From the NCBI GenBank assembly GCA_025504975.1, contig JANUWI010000010.1, positions 1,364,001 through 1,428,000 on the forward strand: a stretch of DNA of 64,000 bases, read 5' to 3'. The stretch's first letter is position 1; each line of letters starts with the position of its first letter. Source of the stretch: Plenodomus lindquistii (taxonomy: Eukaryota; Ascomycota; Dothideomycetes; Pleosporales; Leptosphaeriaceae). This document shows, piece by piece, positions 42,411-53,153 of the stretch. The notes beneath the pieces are model-generated. The model was not told where the DNA came from, ran no database searches, and was given only the letters and a program-made list of their open reading frames with translations. The position numbers and the translations under genes were made by a program.

Positions 42411-45400
42411 CTACCGCACAGCAATAGCCTCGACGTTCTCAAACGCGAAACTGGGGCTACCGGGCTCCGCACTTGAAGCCGCAGGCAGGAGTTCGCTCTT
42501 CTTTTCGCCCTCGCTACCATCCTCCTTGATGACTACACCCTCTTTGCCTCCATCCTTGACTAGAACGATCTCAACCTCAACGCACTTCTGCACCGTCTGC
42601 TTGAGTCCAGGAACCATGGCGCGAAGAGTGCTCAGCTCATCGAATGCGAGTTCGCGATTCAGAACGACGTCCTTGGGTTCGCCGCTGTCGATGCGACGCT
42701 TGAGTGTGTTGATAAAGGGCATGGCTTTCTTGGACTCGGCTTTGTCGATTGACTTTGAGATGGTCTTGATGTCGAGCGTCTCAGAGTTGCGGACGAGGTC
42801 GATGTACCTGGTCTCGTTAGCATGGTCTCTAACTGCAGGCGATCGGGATGGTAATGTACTTTGCCTGCCAAGCTGGCCACTCCTGCGCAGCGAAAATGGT
42901 GATCTTCTTCTCCTTCTTGGGATCAAAGTTCGAAGCTTTGCCCTTGGACAGCTTCTTCATCGCCGCACCCTCCGCGGATGTGATGTTCGTCTGAGTGGTG
43001 CGCACGAACTCGCGAGCAGCGGTGAGAGATACGTTTGCGGCAGGCACCTTGGGCCATAGTGCCTTTTGGACCGTCTCGCTCTTCTTGAGGACCTCGAGCC
43101 AGACGTATTCTGACCAATGTGGTGCGATGGGAGCGATGAGAAGGGCCTGGAGTTCGATGAACTTGGTGACGAGATCCTGATGCATGCCGATACCTGCAGC
43201 CTTGGTGGCCTCTCGGTAGAAGTCACGGGCGGAGGTGAAGTCGTAGAAGCCAGACTTGAGAGCAAGCTTGTAGGATGTGGCTTGGTAATACTGGTATGTC
43301 TCTTCGACTAACAGGTTCATCTCGTTATCGAACATCTCGTCGAACAAGAGACGCTCACTGCCGCTCTGGCGTTGAATGACATCGGGCGCCTTGATGCGTT
43401 CGGTCGAGCGCTTCTCAGTGTATCCTGCGCCGTTAGGGACGTAGATAGCGTCCTTCACCATATCCTCACACCACTTGCGGAGCTCGAACAGCTTGAGGAT
43501 GTTGGCGTTGGCGACGCTCTCCTCGAAGTTGGCATCGGTGATTTCGTCACCTGCATCTGCAAGAGCCATGCGTGTTGCATCTGCACCAAATTTCTCGGTT
43601 GCGCCAGCGATTGTGAGGAAGTTGCCGGTAGACTTGCTCATCTTGTCACCGTTGAGCAGAAGATGCCCGTTCACACGGATGCTACGAGGCCAATTCTCCT
43701 TGGGGAAGATGGCAGCGTGACCGTACAGGTGGAAGGTCAAATGATTTTGGATCAAGTCCTTACCACTGCAGCGCATGTCGAGAGGGTACCAGTAGTCAAA
43801 GTGCCGTCTTAGAGTCTCGAGGGTCTTCTTGGGGATATCGGACTGAGGTAGATCTGAGCGTTCACGGAGAGCGAAGACGTAGTTCCAGACATCGTCGGTC
43901 AACTGACCAGGGGTAACGCCGAGAGGACCGGGCTCTTTGCCAAACATGTCTTTGTGGAGGAGATGTGCGAAGGAGTAGTATGCTTGGTAGATGGTGGAAT
44001 CTGACAGACTCTCCACCATGACTGATGGGTCCCACGGCACCTTCGTTCCGAGACCGTATGAACGAGCGCATGCCCAGATGCTGAGCCAGTCGACAACGCG
44101 CAGGAACTGGTTCTTAGCCTCGGGGTAGTAGAGATTGAGTTCGCCTTCGATGTGCGATCGGACTTGCTCAGCCCACTCACCGTCTCCGCCATTTGCGGCT
44201 GTGCCGTAGTTCATGTACCATTGATCAAGGAGAGCTGCGACACAGTCATCACCACTTCGGCTGATGACCTTGCCATCTGGCTCAGCGTACGCAAATGCGT
44301 CACCGCTATCAATAAGCTGCTTTCGGCACAAGTCCTTAGCCTCTTCAACAGTCTTTCCGCTGAACTCGCCATACACCATCTTGCCCTTGTAGAAGCCCTC
44401 CTTGTATGCCTTGTCTTTGGCATCCGCAAGCTTAGCAGAGTCCTTGGGTGATTGAATCTTGAGGTCCTCGACCAGCTTCTTTGCGGTGAGGTTACCGTAT
44501 GTGGGAGTATCGATGATGGGCAGAATATCGTCAAACTTGACCCACTCCTTTTGGATGCCGTAGTACTCAGCCTTCTTGGCCAGGTCGAACGATGTTATGT
44601 AGTCGTCTGGTGAGTCTGAAGGTACGCATGTTACGACCGCAGTTCCTTTGGTGTCCTTGACAGTCTCCATAGGCAGAATGTAGACTTCTTTGTGTATTGA
44701 GAGTGGGGCATTAACGATGGTTCCGATAACCTCTTTGCCGGAGAAGCTGGCGACTTGCGGATGTACGCCCCACTCGGGGAAGATGCCTGGCTGGTATGAC
44801 ATGTTGCGGGCTGATCGCTGACTGCAAACAAAGTACTCTGTGTCGGTGACCTTGAAAAGGCCGTACTGGATCGTAGGGCTGACGAAACATGACGTCTGTC
44901 CGTACATGGTCTCTGGGCGTAGCGTCGCAGGGATGAAGTAAGCACTCGCGCCTTCGGGAATCTTGCTTGCAATGTCTTTCGCAGAGTCTGCCCACTTGGT
45001 GACCTTCATCTTGAGTGCTGTGTACTGCTGAACACCAACACCTTCGCCAGAAGCTCGATCGTGGTCCATGCAAGCTTGCCCATCTTTGGGGCTGTATACG
45101 GTATAGCGCTTTGCAAAGATGATTTTCTTGAGATCCAGGAGCTTGCGCATTTGCCATGCGATAAATGAGTCGTAGTATGGGTTCGCGTCGGTCGTGACAA
45201 ACTGTCGTCGCCAATCAATACGGGCGCCGAAGCCTGTGAGGTCACGCTTTGCTAGAGGAGGGAAGTACTCGATCCAGTGGAATGGATCGGCGAACTTGTG
45301 GATTTCTTCGAGAGGGATGCCCTGTGCCAGCATGATCTGAAACTGATACTTGGTCTTGATGGTCTTGGCGCTGGCCTTGCCTTTGGTCGCCTTGAACTTG

Positions 45401-46004
45401 GTGATGTCGGTCTTGGTTTCGGCCTGAGTGGGTGCTGGTGGCTCTGGTACTGTGGTATCGATGACATCTTCCACTGGGCATCGCTCAAAGTTCTGGCCAA
45501 ACATCTCGACTTCGCGGATGAGCTTGTCTGCACATGCCTAGACATTGTGAGTTTGAGGTCAGTCTTGGCAACTCACACTTCACTGACCTTGATGGGCATG
45601 CCTGTCACGTGGTATCCAAGAGGAAAGAGAGCGCGCTCGCCCAACATTCTCCGGAAACCAGCCGTGAACTCGACTTTTGATGCAGTGAAGCCGTGACCAG
45701 CGTGAAGGGTGCCGTTCATGTAAGGGTATGCGAAACAACCAAACCATTTTGGGTGCTTTTGGTGCAGTTGGTCTGGTGAAGTTGTGTCGAATGGTTCATC
45801 CTCGAGTGACGGCGCGTCCGGGTTGAAAACACCCTGCTCTTGCCATGCCTGTTGGTAGCGCTTCTCGGCCTCGATCAGAGTGTCTCGCTTATCGGTGTTT
45901 TCGATCTTCAATGTTTTTGATTCAGCCTCTTGGGGCTTGAGAAGTTCCATGGTTGCGGCGACGGCGCTTTTCGGCACGTCCGGTGGCACCTGCGCCTCCG
46001 CCAT
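42411..46004 (-). CDS. cytosolic leucyl-tRNA synthetase
   Basis: Three exons, 45588-46004, 42860-45537 and 42411-42807, sum to 3492 bases, 1163 residues. It charges tRNA-Leu in the cytosol. Class I signatures are clear: the HIGH-type PYMNGTLHAGHGF, the KMSKS loop LLNGDKMSKSTGNFLTI, the connective-peptide editing motif TLRPETMYGQT, and WYPLDMRCSGKDLIQNHLTF. The archaeal/eukaryotic LeuRS type is shown by the large insert and C-terminal extension. The last intron (GTACAT to CCAG, 52 bases) joins EWPAWQAK to YIDLVRNSETLDI; without it the frame stops at once. Start MAEAQVPPDV is 191 bases from the oppositely oriented ATG at 46196, so the two genes share a promoter. Confidence 0.95.
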
Positions 46005-46195
46005 GATGCCGAGTGAGAAAGAAGAAAAGAGGGAATGCGAGAAGTAAAAGTTGTGGTGTTGCGGGCGGGTTCGAGAAGGTTGAGTCAAAGCGCGGGACCA
46101 GTCATGCAGCGAATTAGGAAATTGTGGGTGCCAAGAGTTGCACTGGAGGGGGAGGAGTGGTCTGTGCGGCATCTGCTTCTGGAACGTCAGCCAAA

Positions 46196-46708
46196 ATGTC
46201 CCATGAGCCAAAGTCGCGTCTTCGCACAACCAACTGCGACAACGACACCACAATGCTCGCCTTCATAAAGCGCTTGCTGGGCCGCAAGGAAAACACACTC
46301 CCGCCCTTCAACTTTGCGCGCAATCGCTTCCCCGCCCAAAAGAAATGGCCACCCAACATGCGCGAGCTTACGGACAAGCAACAATTCCGGTTCGAGCGCA
46401 AGTTCAAGCGGCGCATCAAGCAAAAGGCAATCAAGCCGACGTGGGACAAATCGATTGCGGTTATACAGTGGAGTTCCATCAGTTTCATCGTCATATATGG
46501 CGTCCTCTTCCACGACTTCCGGAAGGACCCCATGAACCCGCGGCCGGGCGAGCAGCCATTCGAGGGACTGAGAGCGAGGATGTGGGGGATGCTGGGGAAC
46601 TTCTATACACATACCGAGGATACGACTACTGTGGAGCGAGGTAGCCGAAGGACGGGACAGTCACCGAGCTCCTCTCCGCCTCCTCTGAATCAGGGGACCG
46701 GCCCCTGA
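46196..46708 (+). CDS. small membrane protein, conserved hypothetical (probably mitochondrial)
   Basis: Single exon, 170 residues from ATG 46196; a second ATG at 46253 (MLAFIKRLLGRKENTLPPFN) may be the functional start, giving 151 residues. The N-terminal part is strongly basic (FARNRFPAQKKWPPNM, FRFERKFKRRIKQKAIKPTW) and one hydrophobic helix follows (SISFIVIYGVLF). This layout is common among fungal mitochondrial inner-membrane or mitoribosome-associated proteins, but I cannot name the family. The Ser/Pro-rich C-terminus overlaps the antisense 3' end of tandem unit 1. Confidence 0.6.
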   Translation: MSHEPKSRLRTTNCDNDTTMLAFIKRLLGRKENTLPPFNFARNRFPAQKKWPPNMRELTDKQQFRFERKFKRRIKQKAIKPTWDKSIAVIQWSSISFIVIYGVLFHDFRKDPMNPRPGEQPFEGLRARMWGMLGNFYTHTEDTTTVERGSRRTGQSPSSSPPPLNQGTGP

Positions 46709-47902
46709 TGCGGCGGGATGGCTATGAGAACAAGAATTAGCTGAATAATAATTGAACATGTCGAGCAAAAGAGCTTGGGGATCTGTGATGGAACAGTGAT
46801 CATACCGAAGCTTGAGCGAAGCCGTGTAGCTCGGCCCATTGTTGCGCACTTGGAGGCGTATGTAATCCGTACGGTCTTGACCCCCTCTGAAGCCAATTAT
46901 TAGTACACTGCTAATCTGTCTTCAGCACAACCTATATAACCACTTACCCTCCACGACACATATCCTTCTTCCTCTTTTCTCTTGCCGCAGCGGAACGGGC
47001 TTCGACTCCAGTCAATGGTTTCGAAGTGGTCGAGGTATATGTGGGCCGAGGCCGCAAACGATGGCGAGTCGTTATTTGTCTTGTTGCGCCACCACAACCT
47101 CACGGTGAGATGCGGCTCCCTCTCATCGTGCCAAGTCTGCTCCACCGAGACTGCAGTGTCGTTGGCCCAATGGGGCATCCATCCCCTCCACACGCCATAT
47201 GCAAATTGCTTCACGTGTGAAGACCAGTCCAGCTGGTCGATGACTGCATATCCGTCATCCTTATCCACTTGGGACAATCTATCGTTACCCCAAACCCGGT
47301 CCAGGAAGTCGCTATACACACCAAATCAGCACTTTCCTTCCAAAGAATGCCTATATAAGCCACTGTTTTGTTATATACACCCCTTGCCCAACACTCGAAC
47401 GCCACCTCTCGAGCCATCCTAGCGGCTACAGCTGTATCGCCAGCACAACGCGCTAAGCTCTTGGGGTATTATCGTAACTACGCGTGTATCGTAGGGGTGT
47501 ATGTTGCGGCTATGGTACAGCGTGAGGTCTCTCGTGGTCTTCTGTAGTGCCTGTCAACTAGGGGTGTGCCGTGGCTTGCGGAGGTGGTCGGACATTCGGT
47601 CAACATGCAGCGGTCGTTTCGAGACGACCGAGTCCAATGGCGAGCCTATAGCATCAGTCCAAGCAGTTTGAGTTGGGAGGAATGACACTTAGCTTTCCCT
47701 CAACCTCCCACGTGTGCGCAACACTACACCATATAACGACCACATGTCACGCACAATGAACGCAAAATCAAGTGGGCATAAAAGCAAGACGGTGGCTAGC
47801 CGTCTCGCAAGAAAGCAACGCGAGGTGGTCTTACCTTGCGGTGGCGGCGGCGGCGACGGCGGAGATCGCTGGTGCAGGCGTTGGTGCGGGTGCGGAGGAC
47901 AT
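46661..47902 (-). CDS. tandem family unit 1 (unknown family; splice structure unresolved)
   Basis: First of four diverged copies. A first exon starts at 47902 (MSSAPAPTPAPAISAVAAAA) and ends at a GTAAG donor at 47834. Downstream blocks are DTAVAARMAREVAFECWARG (about 47370-47440), VKQFAYGVWRGWMPHWAND and HIYLDHFETIDWS...RCGKRKEEEGYVSW. After a GTAAGT donor at 46947 a possible last exon (46661-46886) reads DYIRLQVRNNGPSYTASLKL in one frame, but phase does not fit simply. Where units 2 and 4 carry a candidate GTTTG donor between the two main blocks, this copy has no GT. The intron that units 2-4 have before the HVY/HIY block is absent here. No known domain is recognised. It may be functional with other splice choices or a pseudogene. 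Confidence 0.45.
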
Positions 47903-48491
47903 CGTGGTGGTGGTGGTGGTGGTGGTGATGCTGTTGTTAGCAGCAGTGCTGGTTCAGTGCTGTTTCAACGACCACAATATTGGCTAAAGAAAGAGAAAGA
48001 AAGCAGAAGTGGTAGAAGAAAGTGTATATTGGGCAAGGCAGACGCGCGGTGAACGTGAGAGTGAACATGAAATGACATTGCTAAGTCACTTCAGCACCAC
48101 GGAACGATACCCATCTTCACCTCCGACTTCCTTGATTATTGACTCGGACGCATTTCCCTTCGGCCTGTCCCTGCCTCGAAAAAGGCTCCGTGCTTGTGCG
48201 ACCCGTAATGGGGCGTCTGCTCTACATTGCGGGGGTCATCTCTTTTGCGCGCCTAGACTGCTATTGTTCAGTTGGGTTTCGGATCCCTACTTTCTACACA
48301 AGAAAGCATTGCACGAAGGAAGTATGGAAAGAGATTCTTCTCGTTTTCGTACATAGGTGAATATTTTCTGCTTACTCCCTCTTCAACCACCTTTCATGAT
48401 AGATATACTTAGGTAAGCCCACGAAGGACAGTGCCAAAACCTTACACTGCTAATTCGTCTTCAGCACCATCACCAATATAATCACCCTCCA

Positions 48492-49060
48492 TCAAGAATA
48501 CGCTTTCTCTCCCTCGTACTTCCCGCAACGCTGGTCCTCTCCGCTCCAGTCAATAGTTTCATGGCGGTTTATAAAGACGTGTGCGCAACCCGCAGAGTAC
48601 TTCCGGCCTCTGCTAGTGTTAGCACAGCCTCTCAGCACTGGCATGGCTTCAAATGGCTCCTGGGTATCGCTCACGTCTCGTTGTTTGCGTATATTAGTCT
48701 CATCGTGAGATGCGGAGCCCTGAAATCGTGCCAGCCCTTCTCCACCGATACCTCAGTGGCATTCGCCCACTCTGGTCTCCCTCCGGTCCATAACCCGTAC
48801 GCAAACTGTCGAGTATGCAAGGTTAAGCTCATCTTGTCCAGTACCGTGGAGATATCCTCTTTTTTGGTCTCGGAATCGCATTCCTGTACAGTTCAGATTA
48901 GCATTTTCGTCCAAACGAATGCCGGGAATCGCCAGTACTTTGCCGTATACGCGCTATGCACCACACCAGAACAACACCTCTCGAGCCATCGTAGTGAGCA
49001 TGATCACAGCCGTATCACCAGCACAAGCCACTAAGCACTTGAGCTGCGATCGCGCCTACG
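48492..49060 (-). pseudogene. tandem family unit 2, degenerate
   Basis: Homologous blocks run in the same order as in unit 1: GDTAVIMLTTMAREVLFWCG (with an early TAG), then TRQFAYGLWTGGRPEWANAT, an intron starting GTGAGC and ending CTAG, and HVFINRHETIDWSGEDQRCG. The last block ends at an in-frame TGA (48492-48494) where units 1 and 4 read TGG or TCG, just before the conserved intron that contains GAAGACGAATTAGC. No N-terminal exon like those of units 1 and 4 is present. Two in-frame stops and loss of the 5' part indicate a pseudogene. Confidence 0.5.
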
Positions 49061-49064
49061 TCTG

Positions 49065-49125
49065 TATCATGCGATCATACCGAACGTGGAGCACTTCTAT
49101 ATAATTCCTGTCGCAACAAAGATCA
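49065..49125. repeat. inter-unit duplicated block, copy 1
   Basis: The sequence containing GCGATCAT, GTGGAGC and TATATAATTCCTGTCGCAAC recurs at 50259-50313 with few changes, upstream (minus sense) of units 2 and 3 respectively. Confidence 0.7.
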
Positions 49126-49299
49126 TCGGCAAGGTGGCAGTAAAGGTTAGTGCTCAACCACGTCCGCCAGTTTACTAAGTTCAGTCCGCCTCCTCAAGGC
49201 AATAGGGTGCGCCAAGCTATGGGATTGTAGTGTCGCATCACTACCGTAGAATGCGTTTCATGTGAAAGCGGGCGTAGGCCTGTTGAAGCGTGATTCCTC

Positions 49300-50165
49300 T
49301 CAGTCGTGGTAGGAGGCCTGCTCGGTCGAGTTTTGCAAAACAATACTGGGGGGTTCCGGTGGACGCATGTCCAGGTAGTTCAAGACCAGGGGCGGCCCAT
49401 TAAAGAAGCTTTGAGGGTGTGATTTGATGGCTATTGCACGAAGGCCTACATCATACTGCAAGTATGTGTCCACTCGCGAGCTGTTGGTGGAGTATGTACC
49501 CAACCCGGCGTCGGCCCACGTCTCTGTAGCCATCTGTTAGCCAATCGCTAATCTGTCTTCAGAAAAGCTTCCATGGGATACTCACTAGCCACGGTTGCCA
49601 CTGAACCTCTCCGTGCTTCTTCCCGCAGCGCGCGATATCGCCTTTCCAGTCCACTGTTTCCCACAGATCTCGGTATACGTGCGCAGTAGCTGCATATGAC
49701 CTCCATGCCTTAATCTTCTTAGTATGGTACTTCATGCACCATCTTTATAGCTATAGCTAACTCGCGGGCAGTACTTACGTTGTGGTGATGGCGTAATATA
49801 ACTTCACTGTCAGGTGAGGTCCTGAGTCTTGATGCCAGAATCGTTCCACATGCGTCTGTATCCTTCGCCTGTGGCGGCAGGCAGCCTGCTCGCATTCCGA
49901 ACGCGAATTGGCCTACAATCGAAGACGCTGCTAGCTTCTTTAGGGTCGCTTCAATCGCAGTCTTCCTTTTGCCACTTAGCAATTGGTTGGTGCGGATCCG
50001 ATTGCGGACCGCGATTCCTACTCGGGTCGAATTAGTACGGTTCTTCGAATGTTACCGACTGTATGCTATTTACACGCCCAAAACAACACCGGAGCATCGC
50101 CTCTCGAGCCATTTCTATGGCCTCAGAGGTGACACCAGCCTTGTGGACTGGGCTCTCAGGCCACT
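49300..50165 (-). CDS. tandem family unit 3, 3' part intact
   Basis: Exons 49779 to about 49990, 49586-49717 and 49300-49533 join in phase through well-formed introns (GTAAGT...CTAAG and GTGAGT...CTAACAG). They encode VGQFAFGMRAGCLPPQAKDT, HVYRDLWETVDWKGDIARCG, KKHGEVQWQPWL, and a C-terminal part MATETWADAGLGTYSTNSSR...VDTYLQYDVGLRAIAIKS...PLVLNYLDMRPPEPPS ending at TGA 49300. Upstream, IEMAREAMLRCCFGRVNSIQ (about 50045-50130) and RNRIRTNQLLSGKRK continue the homology to units 1 and 4. No N-terminal exon is evident. It is the most divergent copy but its 3' coding half shows no lesion. Function is unknown. Confidence 0.5.
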
Positions 50166-50258
50166 ATCGCGGCGACGCCTGTATCATGTGCTACTGTCGT
50201 GGCCCAATCCTGACTCCATACGTTATTAGTTCACAATGGGTATGCCCAGCTCCCAACA

Positions 50259-50313
50259 TGCGATCATGCCGAAGGTGGAGCGATTTATATAATTTCTGTC
50301 GCAACAAAGATCA
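50259..50313. repeat. inter-unit duplicated block, copy 2
   Basis: Matches 49065-49125, including TATATAATTTCTGTCGCAAC and AAAGATCA; marks a duplication boundary between array units. Confidence 0.7.
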
Positions 50314-50854
50314 ACGTGAGTAGGGCTGGTATAAGTCCTCATGAGGAGATCCTATATATCCCAAATGTGTAAGTCAGACCTCTCCCATCCTCCACGTCGC
50401 AGCGCTAACATCACAGACAGTGCTGTGCACCTGTGTCGTAGTCTCTGTCTGGTCCTTCACAGCGGGAGTCCGGGTCCTGACACGGCATGGTGGCTATGGG
50501 AGAAGCCTTTGCTAAACAAGAGTGTCTAGCAGAAGAGCTTGGGAGCCTGTCGATGAAGGCATGGTTCATTCATTGTGCATGAGATCAGATGTAGCATCTC
50601 CGCTTCCGAACGAGTCTGTGCTACATGGTCCGAATTCGGATCAGAGTCAGTAGCTTTATGGGACATGCCATAATGGTACTGGTAAGTGCAGCTGCCATAC
50701 TTTGTGACTCAATATTGACTCTATTGAAGCAGTTACATTGCTACGCTACTCAGGCCATAGTTGCTCGCTAAGTAGATGATGTGCATCTCGGGGTATTGTC
50801 ACAAAGCCTCCTAGAGCCAATTGATGGTAAGACGCTATTTAGTCTTCAAAACAA

Positions 50855-52271
50855 TCACGACCTGCTCACGCTCCACCACGAATATTCTTTCTCCTCGTTA
50901 TGCTTGCCACACCGATGTAATTCCCCGGACCAATCGATCGTTTCATATAAGTTGCGAAACACGTGTGCCGATCCTGCAAATCGGTTTCGTCCACTACTAG
51001 TGTCAGTACAGCCTCTTATACAGCACCGGTATGATTTCAAAGAGCCCCCGGGAATCACTCACGAATTCTCATTGATATGGATCAATCTCATAGTGAGATG
51101 AGTGGCCCTCTTATCATGCCAACCTCGATTGATAGAGATCTCGGTTGAATCCGCCCAATCAGGTCGCCAGCCTGACCATGTCCCGTCCGCAAATTGCTTC
51201 GTGTGTGACGACGAGTCCATACGCGCCAAAACTGCAAGAATACCTTTTTTCTCAGACGAGGACAGTAATGGAGAGAATCGTATCCGGTTGCGGTTGCGAC
51301 GTTCCCTGTGCGTTTAGGTTAGCACTTCTCTATAAAACAAACGCCAGAAATCGCCACTATTTTGCTGTATACACGCCATATACCACGCCGGAACACCACC
51401 TCTCGAGCTATCGTAGTGACTGCGGTTGTATCATCAGCACAAGGCAGTGGCCTCGTGAGGCACTATCGAGGCCACACATGTACTATGGACCACTATTGTA
51501 GTCTCATGCCGACTCGAGGTGTATATGAGGCGCTTGGCTCAAGGCTGGAAGTAGGAGCTCGAGACGCACGAGTCGAAAGGCACAGGATCTCAGCACAAGC
51601 ATCGTTTGTCATCCGAACGGATGTTAGCAGGACATTGGCTGGTCCGTTATCCATGTTGCACCCAGGATATGCCAGATTCGCGTATACCTCGCGGCATACA
51701 CCGGGGGACCCGTCTCAGAGGCCGAGCTCTTGGAGTACTATCGGGACTCCAGTAATGTTTCGAGCTGGTATCCTATATCAACGTGGCGGTAGGGAGTGTA
51801 TAGGATGTGCGTGGGGGTGGATGCCGGATCTCGTGGCGTTCCAGGGTGTGTGTCGATCATGCCGTGGACGCTTACAAGTCCCGCAAGATGAAGGAAAAAG
51901 CAGACCAGGAATCAATTATAAGACGATGGCAATCCGTCGCGCAAGAAAACAAGGCGTGTGGCTTACCTATCAGTAGCAGTCTCGGCAGCTGGTGCGATTG
52001 TGACGGTGGTAGTCGTGGTTGGTGCCAGTCTAGATGACGCCTTCTCTGATACTGAAAGTTTCACAGAGCCATAGATGTCGCTACTGGCGGAACGGCTGTT
52101 CTCAGAGCTTCCGGTGGTATCGGTGGTGTTGCTGCTGGTATCGACGGTGTTGGTAGTGGTATCGGTGCTGGTATCGGTGCTGGTGTCGGCGGTGCTGCTG
52201 CTGGTGGTACTAATTCTGGCCTTGTGCTTTTTCCTTCGACTCCCCTTCGTTCTACCCTTCTTTTTTGCCAT
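50855..52271 (-). CDS. tandem family unit 4, with N-terminal exon
   Basis: Exon 1 (51967-52271) starts MAKKKGRTKGSRRKKHKARI, a basic stretch, then a Ser/Thr/Asp-rich low-complexity region with TDTSTDT repeats, and ends at GTAAGC in the same phase (Arg codon split 2+1) as unit 1. Family blocks follow: DDTTAVTTIAREVVFRRGIW (about 51390-51450), SSSEKKGILAVLARMDSSSH, TKQFADGTWSGWRPDWADST, an intron GTGAGT...CTAG, and HVFRNLYETIDWSGELHRCG ending EYSWWS at a GTGAGC donor. Intron 1 and sequence upstream of the start resemble unit 1. The region between exon 1 and the TIAREV block is about 500 bases with no agreed splice path. A last exon was not found. Confidence 0.45.
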
Positions 52272-53153
52272 GAATTCTACTGCTGTTTTCTTTTGCGATC
52301 GTTTGACTTGGAACAGGGGAGCAGAGTGGGTATTGGTACGGTATTCCTGACAACGTTGGCTGAGGAGAGAAAAGCCAAGAGAGCGGGAATGGAAGGGCAC
52401 TGTAAACAAGGCCAGGCAGGCGCGCGGTGAACGTGAGAGTGAACATGGCATTGCGAAGTGGCTTCAGTAGGCGAAGTGGCTTCACCAGAGGTGAACCCAT
52501 CTCTGTACGGAGCGATACCCGTCTTCACCTCCGACTTTCGAGAGCGCGCAACTCGAAGACAAACCGCCACGAATACGATATCGACATGTGGACAAAAACC
52601 TCACCACGCCAGCTACAAGTGTACAAGCATCCTTTACCCTCTACACAAAAGCATCGAGCTCCTCCCTTCCCCCAAACGGACAATCCAACCCCCCACCCAA
52701 CAACCCAACCGCCTTTTCAGTTTCACTCTCGATACACCCACCATTACTCCATGGCAATGAAATTGCTGCCCAATGATCCGCCACTTTCCCGTCTGCAAAC
52801 GCGTACCGAGCGCCAGGTTCATATTACCGGCCGGTGACGGCGAGGTTGCGCTTTTTGACCGCGGCCTAGATGCTTCGTCGCAGTTGGATAGGAAGATGAT
52901 GTGTGGGCGACGGGATCTTTGGCGCAGTAGACGGGTGTCGCCGTGTGCAAAAAGTTGATCAGCGCGGTACCAGGCGATGTGATGTGAGAAGGGCGTGAAA
53001 TGGCGGCGGAGAGAGGACCGCAGTGAGGGGGGGCATTGTATTGTGAGGATGAGTCGTTGAGGACGGATGTCGGATTGGTAAAATTCACTTCCTGGTACAT
53101 TGTGTGTAGCAGTTGCTGAGCTTCTTGTACATTATTTAGATAATCTCGATCTC
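52272..53153. other. intergenic, including promoter-like repeat shared with unit 1
   Basis: Sequence around 52425-52545 (GTGAACGTGAGAGTGAACAT, CGATACCCGTCTTCACCTCC) closely matches 48050-48128 upstream of unit 1, so unit promoters were duplicated too. No separate gene is supported. Confidence 0.55.
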
